Positions 9,391-18,781 of a stretch of 64,000 nt of DNA are shown here, one piece after another; position 1 is the first letter of the stretch, and the number at the start of each line of letters is the position of its first letter. The notes beneath the pieces were generated by a model, which saw only the letters and a list, made by a program, of their open reading frames with translations, was not told where the DNA came from and searched no databases. This DNA comes from Gammaproteobacteria bacterium. Its GTDB lineage: Bacteria; Pseudomonadota; Gammaproteobacteria; HTCC5015. The stretch spans positions 496,001-560,000 of the forward strand of contig BPKE01000002.1 in the NCBI GenBank assembly GCA_026004975.1. The letters run 5' to 3'. Both the position numbers and the translations under genes were made by a program.

Positions 9391-10133
9391 TGCGCCCGAT
9401 CGGCTTCCTGACGGTGTTGTGTTGTGTACTCGGCTGCACGCCGCCGGTCGCGGCCGAGACGGTGCGCGTCGCGGTGGCGGCGAATTTCGCCGCCACCTTC
9501 GCCGCGCTGGCCGCGGCCTTCGAGCAAGACACCGGCATCAGGGTCGAGTACAGCGCGGCCGCCAGCGGCCGCCTCTACGCGCAGATCGTCAACGGCGCCC
9601 CCTACGCGCTGTTCCTGGCCGCCGACGAGACCTTGCCGCAGCGCCTGGCGGCGGCCGGCCGGACCGTGCCGGGAACACTCCGGGTGTACGCGATCGGCGT
9701 GCTCGCCCTGTGGTCGCCGGGGCAGGTGGAGCCGCTGGCGCGCTTGCGCGCGGCCACGCCCTCCGATCGCTTGGTGTTGGCCAACCCCCGGCTGGCGCCC
9801 TACGGCGCGGCGGCACGGGAGGCGTTGGCGGCGCTCGGCCTGGACGGCGGCGGACCGCAGCGCCTGTACGCCGAAAACGCCCAGCAGGCCGTGCAATGGC
9901 TGGTCGCCGGCGGCGCCGAGCTGGGTTTCGTCCCGTGGCCGGCGGTGCAGACCCTGGGCGTGCCCGCCGCCGAGCTGTGGCGGGTGCCCGACGCGCTGCA
10001 TCGACCGTTGCGGCAGGCGGCGGTGCTGCTCGAAGACACCCCCCCGGCGCGGGCCTTGTTCGAGCATTTGTGCAGCCCGCAAGCGCGCGCGCGCATCGCC
10101 GCCGACGGCTACCGCCCGGGACCGCCGTGCTGA
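9390..10133 (+). CDS. modA: Molybdate ABC transporter, periplasmic binding protein ModA
   Basis: ModA captures molybdate in the periplasm and delivers it to ModBC. I place the start at GTG 9390, which overlaps the dnaE2 stop by one base; the ORF-track start at 9336 lies inside dnaE2. The product starts with a hydrophobic signal peptide (IGFLTVLCCVLG) ending near VAAE, followed by the family's VRVAVAANFAATF, the EYSAAASGRLYAQI substrate loop and ALFLAADE. At 247 residues it has the usual length. A lipobox-like VLGC occurs in the leader, so anchoring as a lipoprotein is possible. modB follows with a 7-base overlap. Confidence 0.93.
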   Translation: MRPIGFLTVLCCVLGCTPPVAAETVRVAVAANFAATFAALAAAFEQDTGIRVEYSAAASGRLYAQIVNGAPYALFLAADETLPQRLAAAGRTVPGTLRVYAIGVLALWSPGQVEPLARLRAATPSDRLVLANPRLAPYGAAAREALAALGLDGGGPQRLYAENAQQAVQWLVAGGAELGFVPWPAVQTLGVPAAELWRVPDALHRPLRQAAVLLEDTPPARALFEHLCSPQARARIAADGYRPGPPC

Positions 10134-10798
10134 ACGCCGCCGATCTGCAGGCCCTGTGGCTGTCCCTGAAGCTGGCCGCCGCCAGCACCGCGGTGCTGCT
10201 GGTGCTCGCCGTCCCGCTCGCCTGGCACCTGGCCTACGGGCGCGGCCGCTGGCGCGCGGGCCTGGAGGCGGTCCTCGCCCTGCCGCTGGTGCTGCCGCCG
10301 ACGGTGCTCGGCTTTTACCTGCTGCTGGCCCTGGGGCCCCAAGGGCCGGGCGGCGCGCTCGCCGCGCTGTGGGGAGGGCGTTCCCTGGCTTTCAGCTTCA
10401 CCGGCCTGCTGATCGGCTCGGTGGTCTATTCCCTGCCGTTCGCCGTGCAACCGCTGTGCGACGGCTTCCGGGCGCTCGGCCGCGCGCCGCTGGAGGCGGC
10501 GGCGGTGCTCGGCGCCGGCCCGCTGGACCGCGTGTTCAGCGTCGCGCTGCCGGGCGCGCGCGACAGCCTGCTGACCGCCGCGGCGCTCAGCTTCGCCCAC
10601 ACCCTGGGCGAGTTCGGCGTGGTGCTGATGATCGGCGGCAACATCCCGGGGGAAACCCGCGTGGTGTCGATCGCCGTCTACGAGCACGTCGAGGCGCTCG
10701 ACTGGGGCGCGGCGCACCGCCTGTCGGCGGTGCTGCTGGTGCTGTCCTTCCTGTTGCTGTGGCTGGTGTACCGCCGCCGGCCGCGGCCGGCGGCATGA
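10127..10798 (+). CDS. modB: Molybdate ABC transporter permease ModB
   Basis: ModB forms the membrane channel of the molybdate importer. The start is GTG 10127, overlapping the modA stop; the ORF track opens far upstream in the modA shadow. The 223-residue product has about five hydrophobic segments, the LPLVLPPTVLGFYLL stretch typical of ModB, and the permease EAA loop (EAAAVLGAGPLDRVFSVALPGA) that contacts the ATPase, followed by TLGEFGVVLMIGGNIPGETR. It ends in the ATGA overlap with modC. Confidence 0.95.
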   Translation: MLNAADLQALWLSLKLAAASTAVLLVLAVPLAWHLAYGRGRWRAGLEAVLALPLVLPPTVLGFYLLLALGPQGPGGALAALWGGRSLAFSFTGLLIGSVVYSLPFAVQPLCDGFRALGRAPLEAAAVLGAGPLDRVFSVALPGARDSLLTAAALSFAHTLGEFGVVLMIGGNIPGETRVVSIAVYEHVEALDWGAAHRLSAVLLVLSFLLLWLVYRRRPRPAA

Positions 10799-11874
10799 TG
10801 CTGGAACTGGATTTCGTCCTGGAACGCGGCGCCCACCGGCTCGCCGCGCGCACCACGCTGCCGCTCGAGGGCGTCACGGCCCTGGTGGGGCCGTCCGGTG
10901 CCGGCAAGACCGGCCTGCTGCGGGCGCTGGCCGGCCTGGAACGACCCGCCGGGCGGATCGTCTGTGACGGCGAGATCTGGCTGGACGGTGCCCGCGGCCT
11001 GTGCCTGCCGCCGGCGCGGCGGCGCCTGGGCCTGGTGTTCCAGGAACCGCGCCTGTTCGAGCACCTCGATGTCGCCGACAATCTGCGTTACGCGGCGCGC
11101 CGCAGCGGCCTCGACGCCGAGGCGCAGGCGGCGATCGTGGCCCGTTTCGAGCTGGCGCCGCTGCTTAAGCGGCGGCCCGCGGCACTGTCCGGCGGCGAGC
11201 GCCAGCGGGTGGCGCTGGCGCGGGCCTTGTGCGCCCGGCCACGCGCCTTGCTGCTCGACGAGCCGCTGGCGGCGCTGGACGCCGCACAGCGCCGGCGGCT
11301 GCTGCCGCACCTCCAAGCGCTGGCGCTGGACGGCGGCCTGCCGCTGATCTACGTCACCCACCACGCCGACGAGGTGCTGGCGCTGGCCGACCGCGTGCTG
11401 TGCATCGCCGACGGGACGCTGTCGGGCCCGGTGCCCCTCGAAGCGGCCCTGGCCGAACCCGAGCGGCACCACCTGGGTGCCGCCGGCTCGCCGGCGGCCC
11501 TGTGGCGGGTGCGGGTGCTCGAACAGCGCCCGGGCGACGGCCTGACGGTGGTCGGCGGGGAAGGGTTGCGCTTGTGTCTGCCGCAGATCGCCGCGGCGCC
11601 GGGGCAGACACTGGGCCTGCGCATCGACGCCGCCGACGTCAGCCTGTGCCTGAGCCCGCCGCAGGACAGCAGTATCGTCAACATCCTGCCGGCGCGCATC
11701 GCAGGAATCGCGCCGGCCGGTCAGCCGGGGGTGTGCCTGGTGACCCTGCAGGTCGCCGGCCGGCGCCTGTGGGCCCGCCTTCTGGAGGTCTCGTGCCGGC
11801 GGCTCGCCCTGGCGCCCGGCCGGGCGGTATGGGCGCAGGTCAAGGGCGCCGCCCTGCAGCGCCCGCCGGCCTGA
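10795..11874 (+). CDS. modC: Molybdate ABC transporter ATP-binding protein ModC
   Basis: ModC is the ATPase that powers molybdate uptake. The 359-residue product has Walker A (GPSGAGKT, residues 32-39), the ABC signature LSGGERQR, Walker B LLLDEPLAALD and the switch histidine region (YVTHHADEV). A C-terminal TOBE/Mop-like domain with LPARIAGIAPAG binds oxyanion in family members and can tune transport. The start is ATG 10795 (a second ATG follows at 10798), overlapping the modB stop by four bases. The operon is modABC without a visible modE regulator in the window. Confidence 0.95.
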   Translation: MMLELDFVLERGAHRLAARTTLPLEGVTALVGPSGAGKTGLLRALAGLERPAGRIVCDGEIWLDGARGLCLPPARRRLGLVFQEPRLFEHLDVADNLRYAARRSGLDAEAQAAIVARFELAPLLKRRPAALSGGERQRVALARALCARPRALLLDEPLAALDAAQRRRLLPHLQALALDGGLPLIYVTHHADEVLALADRVLCIADGTLSGPVPLEAALAEPERHHLGAAGSPAALWRVRVLEQRPGDGLTVVGGEGLRLCLPQIAAAPGQTLGLRIDAADVSLCLSPPQDSSIVNILPARIAGIAPAGQPGVCLVTLQVAGRRLWARLLEVSCRRLALAPGRAVWAQVKGAALQRPPA

Positions 11875-11882
11875 GGGCCGGG

Positions 11883-12399
11883 TCAGCCGTTCTTTTCGAT
11901 GAAGTCGCGGATCGCGACGCGGATCAGGTTGCCGACGGTGGTTTTCTTCTCGGCCGCCAGTTTTTTTCAGGATCGCCAGGTGGTCCTTGTCCACTTCCAG
12001 GGCGATCTTCTGCATCACCGGCTTGTCGACGTCCTCGATCTGCAACTGCTTCAGCTTCTCGGCCAGCCCCATGAAAGTGCGCGAGAAAAAGCCCTGGCCG
12101 ATGCGCTTGATGTCGGAGTCCTCCGAGGCGCCGGCCTTGGCGGCCGCGGCCGGTTCGGCCTGTTCGCGCTTCCCGGCCTTGTCGGGCCCGTCTTTTTCCA
12201 GCTTGCGGGCCCAGTTGGCGCCGAAATTGATCGCCCAGCCGTCCGGCGAGACGATCTGCTTCTTCATCCGGTAGGCCTTGTAGGTGTTGGCCGCATGCTG
12301 GCTGCTGAGCAGCAGCTCGATGGTCTCGGCGGGGACGCGCTGGCGTTCCAGCCAGCGCCGCAGCTCGGCGGCTTGATCTTTACTTATTGCGGGTTTCAT
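11883..12399 (-). CDS. Conserved hypothetical protein with RHH-like C-terminus (one-base frameshift)
   Basis: Reading from ATG 12399, the protein begins MKPAISKDQAAELRRWLE and ends in LAAEKKTTVGNLIRVAIRDF, which resembles a ribbon-helix-helix DNA-binding fold, followed by a stop at 11883. The middle holds an alanine/lysine-rich linker. The frame is broken near 11970 by a run of seven A where six would keep the frame (CTGAAAAAAACTGGC); joining the two parts gives 171 residues. I do not recognise the family. It is convergent with modC, eight bases away, and divergent from glyA. The break is probably a homopolymer error, although slippage at A7 cannot be excluded. Confidence 0.7.
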
Positions 12400-12561
12400 C
12401 GAGGCGTATCCCGTTTGGACGATCTGCTCCAGGAAGCTTAACGCATATGGTGTTCCCTTGCGCAGCCGTGCGTCCCGCAAAACCGCCCGCCCGCGCCTGC
12501 CAAAGCCGGGGTTTTCCAGTATCATTGCGCCCCCCCACCGCCCGCAACCCCAGGAGCCCGC

Positions 12562-13820
<1,259 letters not shown>

Positions 13821-13842
13821 GCGCGCGGGGAGGCGAGCGCCG

Positions 13843-14343
13843 GTGCGCTGTCCGTTCTGCGGCGCCCAGGACACCAAGGTCCGCGACTCGCGGCTGAGCG
13901 GCGAGGGCGACCAGGTGCGCCGGCGCCGCCAGTGCACCGAGTGCAAGGAACGCTTCACGACCTACGAGCAGGCCGAGCTGTCCCTGCCGCGGGTGATCAA
14001 GCGCAACGGCCGGCGCGAACCCTTCCTCGAAGACAAACTGCGTTCCGGCATGATGCGGGCGCTGGAAAAGCGGCCGGTCGGCATCGAGCGGATCGAAAGC
14101 GCGATCGACACCATCAAGCGCAAACTCCTCGCTTGCGGCGAGCGCGAAGTGGCCAGCCGCACGATCGGCGAGCTGGTGATGGCGGAGCTGCGCCGGCTCG
14201 ACCAGGTGGCCTACATCCGCTTCGCCTCGGTCTATCTGAGCTTCGAGGACATCAACGCCTACCGGGAAGTGATCGAACACCTGGAGCGCGAACCGTCCCC
14301 CGAGCTGCACGAGCGTCAGTTGCGGCTGCTGGACGAGGAGTGA
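13843..14343 (+). CDS. nrdR: Transcriptional repressor NrdR
   Basis: NrdR represses ribonucleotide reductase genes, sensing nucleotides through an ATP-cone. The 166-residue product starts at GTG 13843 after GGGGAGG. It has the N-terminal zinc ribbon (CPFCG and CTECKERF), the arginine-rich DNA-binding stretch and the ATP-cone with [16 protein letters not shown]. It lies between glyA and ribD, its usual neighbours. It carries about 15 more C-terminal residues than the typical 150-residue protein. Confidence 0.97.
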   Translation: MRCPFCGAQDTKVRDSRLSGEGDQVRRRRQCTECKERFTTYEQAELSLPRVIKRNGRREPFLEDKLRSGMMRALEKRPVGIERIESAIDTIKRKLLACGEREVASRTIGELVMAELRRLDQVAYIRFASVYLSFEDINAYREVIEHLEREPSPELHERQLRLLDEE

Positions 14344-14347
14344 CGGC

Positions 14348-15508
14348 GTGACGGCCGTAAACCGCCGCGAGGGGCCGGCTTTCGACGCCGCCGATCACGC
14401 CCACATGGCGCGCGCCCTGCAGCTCGCCGCGCGCGGGCTGTACGGCACCGATCCCAATCCCCGCGTCGGCTGCGTGCTGGTGCGCGACGGCCGCATCGTC
14501 GGCGAAGGCTGGCACGCGCGCGCCGGAGCGGCACACGCCGAGGCCGTCGCGTTGGCGGCGGCCGGGGAGGCCGCGCGCGGCGCCACCGCCTACGTCACGC
14601 TCGAACCTTGCGCCCACCACGGCCGGACGCCGCCGTGCTGCGCGGCCCTCGTCGCCGCCGGCGTGGCGCGGGTGGTGTGCGCCGTCCAGGACCCGGACCC
14701 GCGCGTGAACGGCCGGGGCATCGCCGCCCTGCGCGAGGCCGGCGTGCGCGTGGAGTCGGGCTTGCTCGCGGCCGAAGCGCGGGCGCTCAACCCCGGCTTC
14801 TTCTCGCGCCTCGAACGCGGCCGGCCGTGGCTGCGCATCAAGCTCGGCATGACCCTGGACGGGCGCACGGCGCTGGCGAACGGGGCCAGCCGCTGGATCA
14901 CCGGCGAGCCGGCGCGCCGCGACGTGCAGCGCTGGCGGGCGCGCAGCAGCGCGATCGTGACCGGCGTCGGCACCGTGCTGGCCGACGACCCGGCGCTCAC
15001 CGTGCGCGCCGAGCAATGGGCCGGGGCGGTGGACGAGGCGCCGCCCAGCGACCGTCAGCCGCTGCGCGTGGTGCTGGACAGCCGCTTGCGCACGCCGCCC
15101 ACCGCGCGCCTGCTGCAGGGCCCGGGCGAGGCATTGATCGTCACCACGCGCGCCGATGCGGGGCGGGCCGCGGCGCTGCGCAGCGAGCGCGTCGAGGTCG
15201 TCACCCTGCCGGCCGACGCCGACGGCCGGCCGCGGCTGGCCGACCTGATGGCGGTGCTGGCCGAGGGCGGCATCAACGAGGTCCTGGTCGAAAGCGGTCC
15301 CACCCTGGCCGGCGCCTTCTGGCGGGCGGGCCTGGTGGACGAACTGCTGCTGTATGTCGCGCCGCGGTTGTTCGGCGACAGCGCGCGCGGTGCCTTCGAC
15401 CTGCCGGCCTTCGCGGGCGTCGACGAGGCGCCGGCGTTAGAATATATCGACCTGCGGCCGGTCGGCCGCGACCTGCGCATCCTCGCCCGGCCGCTGCCGG
15501 GCGCCTGA
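14348..15508 (+). CDS. ribD: Bifunctional riboflavin biosynthesis deaminase/reductase RibD
   Basis: RibD deaminates and then reduces the pyrimidine intermediate of riboflavin synthesis. The 386-residue product starts at GTG 14348, a few bases after nrdR. The N-terminal deaminase shows PNPRVGCVLV, HAEAVAL (zinc ligand and catalytic glutamate) and the CAHHGRTPPC zinc site. The C-terminal reductase begins at IKLGMTLDGRTA and contains VLVESGPTLAGAF. It is the first rib gene of the cluster; no FMN riboswitch is visible upstream. Confidence 0.96.
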   Translation: MTAVNRREGPAFDAADHAHMARALQLAARGLYGTDPNPRVGCVLVRDGRIVGEGWHARAGAAHAEAVALAAAGEAARGATAYVTLEPCAHHGRTPPCCAALVAAGVARVVCAVQDPDPRVNGRGIAALREAGVRVESGLLAAEARALNPGFFSRLERGRPWLRIKLGMTLDGRTALANGASRWITGEPARRDVQRWRARSSAIVTGVGTVLADDPALTVRAEQWAGAVDEAPPSDRQPLRVVLDSRLRTPPTARLLQGPGEALIVTTRADAGRAAALRSERVEVVTLPADADGRPRLADLMAVLAEGGINEVLVESGPTLAGAFWRAGLVDELLLYVAPRLFGDSARGAFDLPAFAGVDEAPALEYIDLRPVGRDLRILARPLPGA

Positions 15509-15524
15509 GCCACGGGAACACACC

Positions 15525-16103
15525 ATGTCCACCATCGTCGTCGTCCGCAAGGGCCGGCGGGCCTGCATCGCCGCCGACACCCTCACCACCTTGGGCGATC
15601 TGCGCCTGCGCGCCGCCTACGACCGCCATCACGACAAGATCCAGCGCTGCGGCGACAGCTTCATCGGCATCGTCGGCAGCGCCGTGCACAGCCTGGTTGT
15701 CGAGGACGCCTTCCGGCGCGGCGGTTTCGAGTATGATTTTTCTTCGCGGGACGGCATCTTCCGCACCTTCGTCGGCCTGCACGCGATCCTCAAGGAGCGC
15801 TACTACCTGCAGCCGACCAGCAAGAACGGCGAGGACGACCCTTACGAGACCTCGCACATCGATGCGGTGATCGCCAACCGTCACGGCATCTTCGCGGTCT
15901 ACGCGCTGCGCGACACCAGCGAGTTCGAACGCTTCTGGGCGATCGGCTCGGGGGCGGCCTACGCCCTGGGCGCGATGCACGCCCTGTACGACCGCCTGGA
16001 CGACGCCGAAGCGATCGCCCGCGCCGGCGTCGCGGCCGGCGCCGAGTTCGACACCGGCTCGGACCTGCCGATCACCAGCCGCGTCGTCGAGCTGGAGGGC
16101 TGA
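15525..16103 (+). CDS. HslV-like Ntn-hydrolase (proteasome beta-type fold)
   Basis: The 192-residue product aligns with the protease HslV over its length: MSTIVVVRKG at the start, AADTLTTLGDLRL near residue 17, DKIQRCGDSFIGIVGSA, and WAIGSGAAYALGAMHAL in the C-terminal half. In HslV the residue after Met is the threonine nucleophile; here that position is serine, with Thr next. It sits between ribD and ribE, with its stop three bases before the ribE start, and has no hslU beside it. It is therefore probably not the heat-shock HslVU protease but a paralogue of unknown substrate. The fold assignment is firm; activity is inferred. Confidence 0.8.
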   Translation: MSTIVVVRKGRRACIAADTLTTLGDLRLRAAYDRHHDKIQRCGDSFIGIVGSAVHSLVVEDAFRRGGFEYDFSSRDGIFRTFVGLHAILKERYYLQPTSKNGEDDPYETSHIDAVIANRHGIFAVYALRDTSEFERFWAIGSGAAYALGAMHALYDRLDDAEAIARAGVAAGAEFDTGSDLPITSRVVELEG

Positions 16104-16105
16104 GG

Positions 16106-16717
16106 GTGTTCACGGGCATCGTGCTGGAAGTGGGGCGGGTGGAGGCCTTCGAGGCGCGGCCGGGCGGTGCGCGGCTCACGGTCGCCTACCGGACGCTGCC
16201 CCGCGAGCGGCTCGCCGTCGGCGACTCGGTGGCCGTCAACGGCGTCTGCCTGACCGTCGTCGAGAACGACGGCGCCCGCTTCGCCGCCGACCTGTCCGAG
16301 GAAACCTTGGCCCGCACCACCCTGGGCCGCCTGGCCCCCGGCGCGGCCGTCGACCTGGAGCCGGCCGCCACGCCGCAGACCGCACTGGGCGGCCACTGGG
16401 TGAGCGGGCACGTGGACGGCGTGGGCGAGGTGCTCGACATCGCGCCGGTCGGCGACAACCGCCGCCTGCGCATCCGTCTGCCGGCCGATCTCGTGCGTTA
16501 CGTCGCCGTCAAGGGCTCGATCACCGTGGACGGCGTGAGCCTGACGGTGAACGCGGTCGAGGGCGAGGCCTTCGAGGTCATGATCATCCCCCACACACTG
16601 GCGCGGACGGTGATCGGCGGCTACCGCCCCGGCACCGCCGTGAACATCGAAGTGGACATCCTCGCCCGCTATCTCGAGCGGCTGCTGCAGGCCGGGGAGG
16701 GGGGCGCATGCCGTTGA
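16106..16717 (+). CDS. ribE: Riboflavin synthase, alpha subunit
   Basis: The enzyme dismutates two lumazine molecules into riboflavin. The 203-residue product starts at GTG 16106 (VFTGIVLEVG) and has the two tandem lumazine-binding repeats, each with its own signature (VGDSVAVNGVCLTVV in the first, VKGSITVDGVSLTVN in the second), and the GHVDGVGEV motif. It overlaps the ribBA start by 10 bases. Confidence 0.97.
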   Translation: MFTGIVLEVGRVEAFEARPGGARLTVAYRTLPRERLAVGDSVAVNGVCLTVVENDGARFAADLSEETLARTTLGRLAPGAAVDLEPAATPQTALGGHWVSGHVDGVGEVLDIAPVGDNRRLRIRLPADLVRYVAVKGSITVDGVSLTVNAVEGEAFEVMIIPHTLARTVIGGYRPGTAVNIEVDILARYLERLLQAGEGGACR

Positions 16718-17850
16718 ACCGCATCGAAGAACTCATCGAAGCCCTGCGCCGCGGCGAAATGGTCATCGTCATGGACGACGAAGGCCGCGAGAACGAGGGC
16801 GACCTGGTGATGGCCGCCCAGTGCGTCACGCCCGAGGCGGTCAACTTCATGACCAAGCACGCCCGCGGCTTGATCTGCCTGACCCTCACCCGGGAGCACT
16901 GCGAGCGCCTGAAGCTGCCGCTGTTGCCCAAATACGGCCGCGCCGCACACAGCACCAACTTCACCGTCTCCATCGAGGCCGCCCAGGGCGTCACCACCGG
17001 CATCTCCGCCGCCGACCGGGCGACCACCATCCTCACCGCCGCGCGTCCCGACGCCAAGCCCAGCGACCTGGTGCAGCCGGGCCACATCTTCCCGGTGATG
17101 GCCGAGGACGGCGGGGTGCTGGTGCGCGCCGGCCACACCGAGGCCGGTTGCGATCTGGCGCGCCTGGCCGGCTTCGACCCGCCGGCGGCGGTGATCGTCG
17201 AAATCCTCAACGAGGACGGCACCATGGCCCGGCGCGCCGACCTGGAGGCGTTCGCCGCCCGCCACGGCCTGAAGATCGGCACCATCGAGGATCTCATCCG
17301 CTACCGGGTGACCAACGAGAAAACCGTGCGCCGCTGCGAACAGTGCCGCTTCACCAGCCGCTACGGCGAGTTCGAACTGATCGCCTATCACGACGACGTG
17401 CACCGCGTCAGCCACCTGGCGCTGGTCAAGGGGCCGATCGACCCGGCGCGGGTCACGCGGGTGCGGGTGCACGTGGAAAACCCGCTGCAAGACCTGTTCG
17501 GCGCCATTCCCTGCAGCGGCTGGCCGATCGAGGACGCCCTCGCGCGCATCGCCGAAGCCGAGCAAGGGGTGCTGGTCTACCTGACCCAGCCCCACGCCGG
17601 CATGACCCTGCGCGACCGGGTGCGCGAGTACCAGCACCTGGTCGAATCCGGCGGTCGGGCCGCACCCGGGCCCGCGGACTTCCGCAGCCACGGTGTGGGC
17701 GCGCAGATCCTCGCCGATCTCGGTGTGCGGCGGATGGAAGTCCTCTCGGCGCCCCGCACCTTCCACGGGCTGGGCGCCTTCGGTCTCGAAGTGGTCGGGT
17801 ACCTTGCCGACGGGTCTTCCGATGAAAAAGAATCTACCTCAAAAAGTTAA
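16708..17850 (+). CDS. ribB: DHBP synthase with degenerate GTP cyclohydrolase II domain (RibBA-type)
   Basis: The N-terminal 200 residues are a clear 3,4-dihydroxy-2-butanone-4-phosphate synthase (DDEGRENEGDLVMAA; HTEAGCDLARLAG), supplying the four-carbon unit of riboflavin. The C-terminal half resembles GTP cyclohydrolase II (ELIAYHDDVHRVSHLALVKG), but the zinc and catalytic segment that should read like VHSECLTGD...RCDC is replaced by VHVENPLQDLFGAIPC. At least two of the three zinc cysteines are therefore missing, and that half is probably inactive, as in many proteobacterial RibBA-type proteins. A separate ribA should exist elsewhere. Start ATG 16708 overlaps ribE. Confidence 0.93.
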   Translation: MPLNRIEELIEALRRGEMVIVMDDEGRENEGDLVMAAQCVTPEAVNFMTKHARGLICLTLTREHCERLKLPLLPKYGRAAHSTNFTVSIEAAQGVTTGISAADRATTILTAARPDAKPSDLVQPGHIFPVMAEDGGVLVRAGHTEAGCDLARLAGFDPPAAVIVEILNEDGTMARRADLEAFAARHGLKIGTIEDLIRYRVTNEKTVRRCEQCRFTSRYGEFELIAYHDDVHRVSHLALVKGPIDPARVTRVRVHVENPLQDLFGAIPCSGWPIEDALARIAEAEQGVLVYLTQPHAGMTLRDRVREYQHLVESGGRAAPGPADFRSHGVGAQILADLGVRRMEVLSAPRTFHGLGAFGLEVVGYLADGSSDEKESTSKS

Positions 17851-17864
17851 CGTAAGGCATTGAT

Positions 17865-18350
17865 ATGTCTGATTTCGTTCTTTACGACGGCACCGCCGAT
17901 TTGCGTGCCGGGAACTGGCGCTACGGGCTCGTGGCGGCGCGCTTCAACGCGGCGGTGGTCGATCGTCTGCTCGAGGGGGCGCTGGACGCTTTGCGCCGCC
18001 ACGGTGCCGCCGACCGGCAACTGACCGTGCTGCGGGTGCCGGGCGCCTTCGAACTGCCGCTCGCCAGCCTGCGTTTGGCCGAATCCGGCGCCGTGGACGC
18101 GGTGATCGCACTCGGCTGCGTGATCCGCGGCGACACGCCGCATTTCGACTACGTTTGCGCCGAGAGCGCCCGCGGCCTGATGGAGGCCGGCTTGCGCAGC
18201 GGCGTGCCGGTGATCTTCGGCGTATTGACCACCGACACCCTGGAACAGGCCGAGGCGCGGGCCGGCGGCGCCTGCGGCAACAAGGGCGCCGACGCCGCCT
18301 GCGCCGCCATGGAAATGCTCGCCGTGCTCCACGCCGCCCACCTGGATTGA
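17865..18350 (+). CDS. ribH: 6,7-dimethyl-8-ribityllumazine synthase
   Basis: RibH makes lumazine, the substrate of riboflavin synthase, and usually assembles into large capsids. The 161-residue product starts at ATG 17865. It shows ARFNAAVVDRLLEGA, VPGAFELPLA, GCVIRGDTPHFDYVC (with the catalytic histidine) and the C-terminal GNKGADAACAAMEML. nusB follows three bases after the stop codon. Confidence 0.97.
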   Translation: MSDFVLYDGTADLRAGNWRYGLVAARFNAAVVDRLLEGALDALRRHGAADRQLTVLRVPGAFELPLASLRLAESGAVDAVIALGCVIRGDTPHFDYVCAESARGLMEAGLRSGVPVIFGVLTTDTLEQAEARAGGACGNKGADAACAAMEMLAVLHAAHLD

Positions 18351-18352
18351 CC

Positions 18353-18781
18353 GTGTCGCTGTCCGCCGCCCGCCACAAGGCCCGCGTGCGCGCCCTGCAG
18401 GCCTGCTACCAGCAGCAGTTCAACCCGCAACGGCCCGAAGCGGTGATCGCCCAGTTCGAAGCCGGGCAGGACATGCGCGGTGCCGACCTGGCGTACTTCC
18501 GCGAGCTGGTCGAGCAAGTCTTCCTGGGAGAAGGGGAGCTGGACGCGCTCTACGCGCCGTTCCTGGACCTGCCGCCCGCCCGGCTCGACCCCACCGAGCG
18601 GGCCATCCTGCGCCTGGCGAGCTACGAGTTGCGCAGCCGGCTGGACGTGCCGCGTGCGGTGATCATCGACGAGGCCGTGCGCCTGGCGCGCAAATTCGGT
18701 GCCACCGACAGCCACAAATTCGTCAACGGCGTGCTCGATCGCCTGGCCGACCGCCTGCGCGCCGTGGAGAAGCGGCGGTGA
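18353..18781 (+). CDS. nusB: Transcription antitermination factor NusB
   Basis: NusB binds boxA RNA with ribosomal protein S10 and promotes antitermination on rRNA operons. I place the start at GTG 18353 (VSLSAARHKARVRALQ); the ORF-track start lies inside ribH. The product has 142 residues and ends with the family's DEAVRLARKFGATDSHKFVNGVLD. It overlaps thiL by four bases. Confidence 0.96.
   Translation: MSLSAARHKARVRALQACYQQQFNPQRPEAVIAQFEAGQDMRGADLAYFRELVEQVFLGEGELDALYAPFLDLPPARLDPTERAILRLASYELRSRLDVPRAVIIDEAVRLARKFGATDSHKFVNGVLDRLADRLRAVEKRR

Noticed and set aside
13980-14348. FMN riboswitch upstream of the rib cluster
   Set aside because: nrdR coding sequence runs to within a few bases of ribD, and no RFN-like conserved elements were seen there or before ribBA.
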